A stretch of DNA of 34,011 nucleotides from Gammaproteobacteria bacterium (GTDB lineage Bacteria; Pseudomonadota; Gammaproteobacteria; GCA-001735895), in NCBI GenBank assembly GCA_029862125.1, contig JAOTXY010000032.1:1-34011 (forward strand), read 5' to 3'. Under the pieces are notes generated by a model. That model worked only from the letters and a program-made list of their open reading frames with translations, made no database searches and had not been told where the DNA came from. A program made the position numbers and the translations under genes. This document shows, one piece after another, positions 33,491 through 34,011 of the stretch. Within the stretch, counting starts at the first letter, position 1. Each line of letters begins with the position of its first letter.

Positions 33491-33523
33491 ATGCTTCTTT
33501 TGTCTTACAAATTAATGTTATGA
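33491..33523 (+). CDS. Possible leader mini-ORF coupled to the class V aminotransferase
   Basis: ATG at 33491 opens a 10-codon frame (MLLLSYKLML) whose TGA (33521-33523) overlaps the aminotransferase ATG at 33520 in an ATGA junction. The aminotransferase itself has no Shine-Dalgarno-like sequence immediately upstream, whereas AGGA lies about 12 bases before the mini-ORF. It may allow coupled initiation, or be chance. Confidence 0.25.
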   Translation: MLLLSYKLML

Positions 33524-34011
33524 GCAATACTGATCTTTTGGCTAGTCTGCAGGCCAGCTTTATCGGGCGTGACACCGAATACCCAACCGTCGATGGCAAG
33601 CGCGGACCACGGATTTACCTGGATTCAGCAGCATCCACGTTGATGATGGCACCCGCTTACGATGTCGGCCACGAATTCCTGGTGCACTACGCGAGTACCC
33701 ACTCGGATCTGCATTACGCCGCACGCGGTGCCTCGCATGCCTTTGAGTGGGCGCATGAATCCGTGCTCGAATTTGTCGATGCCGATCCTGACCAGTACTG
33801 CAGCTTCTTCGCCGGCAGCGGTGCGACCGCGGGCTTCAACCGCATGGCAGCCAGCCTTTCCTGCGCGCGTCCTGAACGTGACATCGTACTGGTATCGGAG
33901 ATGGAGCATCATTCCAACGATCTGCCGCACCGGCACCATTGTTCGCACGTGGTTCATGTTCCCTGCCTCGGAGAATTTGAACGCTACGGCGGTCTCGACA
34001 TGGATCGGTTA
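33520..34011 (+). CDS. Class V aminotransferase/cysteine desulfurase-like protein, 3' end missing
   Basis: The first 164 codons run off the right edge. The N-terminus shows IYLDSAAST (the usual YLDxAA of SufS/CsdA-like enzymes), followed by HSDLHYAARGASHAFEW and FFAGSGATAGFNRMA. The latter matches the PLP-binding small-residue loop. EMEHHSN matches the class V motif around the PLP-stacking histidine. The PLP lysine lies beyond the window. It could be a cysteine desulfurase or a related class V enzyme; the missing C-terminus decides. Confidence 0.85.
   Translation, partial: MSNTDLLASLQASFIGRDTEYPTVDGKRGPRIYLDSAASTLMMAPAYDVGHEFLVHYASTHSDLHYAARGASHAFEWAHESVLEFVDADPDQYCSFFAGSGATAGFNRMAASLSCARPERDIVLVSEMEHHSNDLPHRHHCSHVVHVPCLGEFERYGGLDMDRL

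Overview
This window looks like chromosomal DNA of a gammaproteobacterium with roughly 50-55% GC. It is probably a marine or otherwise uncultured lineage, although the sequence does not fix the genus. The evidence is an FNR protein with four cysteines, a complete cbb3 oxidase locus, an ATP-dependent PEP carboxykinase of enteric type and FNR-type promoters. No tRNA, rRNA, CRISPR array or complete insertion sequence was seen, and no gene-free stretch exceeds about 190 bases.

Bases 1-13600 are a respiration and oxygen-sensing block. It opens with the 3' part of hemN, then ccoS and ccoI on the minus strand. A plus-strand series follows: a Yip1-type membrane protein, ccoN, ccoO, ccoQ, ccoP, a small membrane protein, ccoG, ccoH and a SafE/TauE-type membrane protein. 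fnr converges on the last of these. Next come a membrane histidine kinase whose PAS domain carries FixL-type heme residues and a NarL/FixJ-type response regulator. An Hsp20 and a tandem UspA protein complete the block, each behind an FNR-like promoter. Between hemN and ccoS an FNR-like promoter faces an intrinsic terminator about 60 bases later, which predicts a small anaerobic RNA.

Bases 15160-19531 hold a metabolic module: a minus-strand operon of PhyH-type dioxygenase, divergent ureohydrolase and second PhyH-type dioxygenase. It diverges from an AtzG-like/AtzE-like amidase pair. A glycosyltransferase-like protein, a double CDGSH iron-sulfur protein and an apparently exported guanine-deaminase-like protein follow.

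Bases 21223-25826 are the most unusual part, a compact amino-group-carrier-protein (LysW) operon: lysW, lysX, lysY, a class II glutamine amidotransferase-like gene, lysZ and lysJ. Most junctions overlap by 4 bases. The carrier ends in glutamine where the known LysW ends in the glutamate that serves as its attachment residue. No lysK-type release enzyme is present. The Ntn amidohydrolase inside the operon is therefore a candidate for activating the carrier, releasing the product, or both.

Bases 26012-34011 hold pckA, a CocE/NonD-type hydrolase, an orphan REP-associated-type transposase and an isoprenylcysteine-methyltransferase-like membrane enzyme. They are followed by a YiiD-C-type thioesterase paired with a 2-hydroxyacid dehydrogenase, a small membrane protein, a Tat-type intradiol dioxygenase and the 5' part of a class V aminotransferase.
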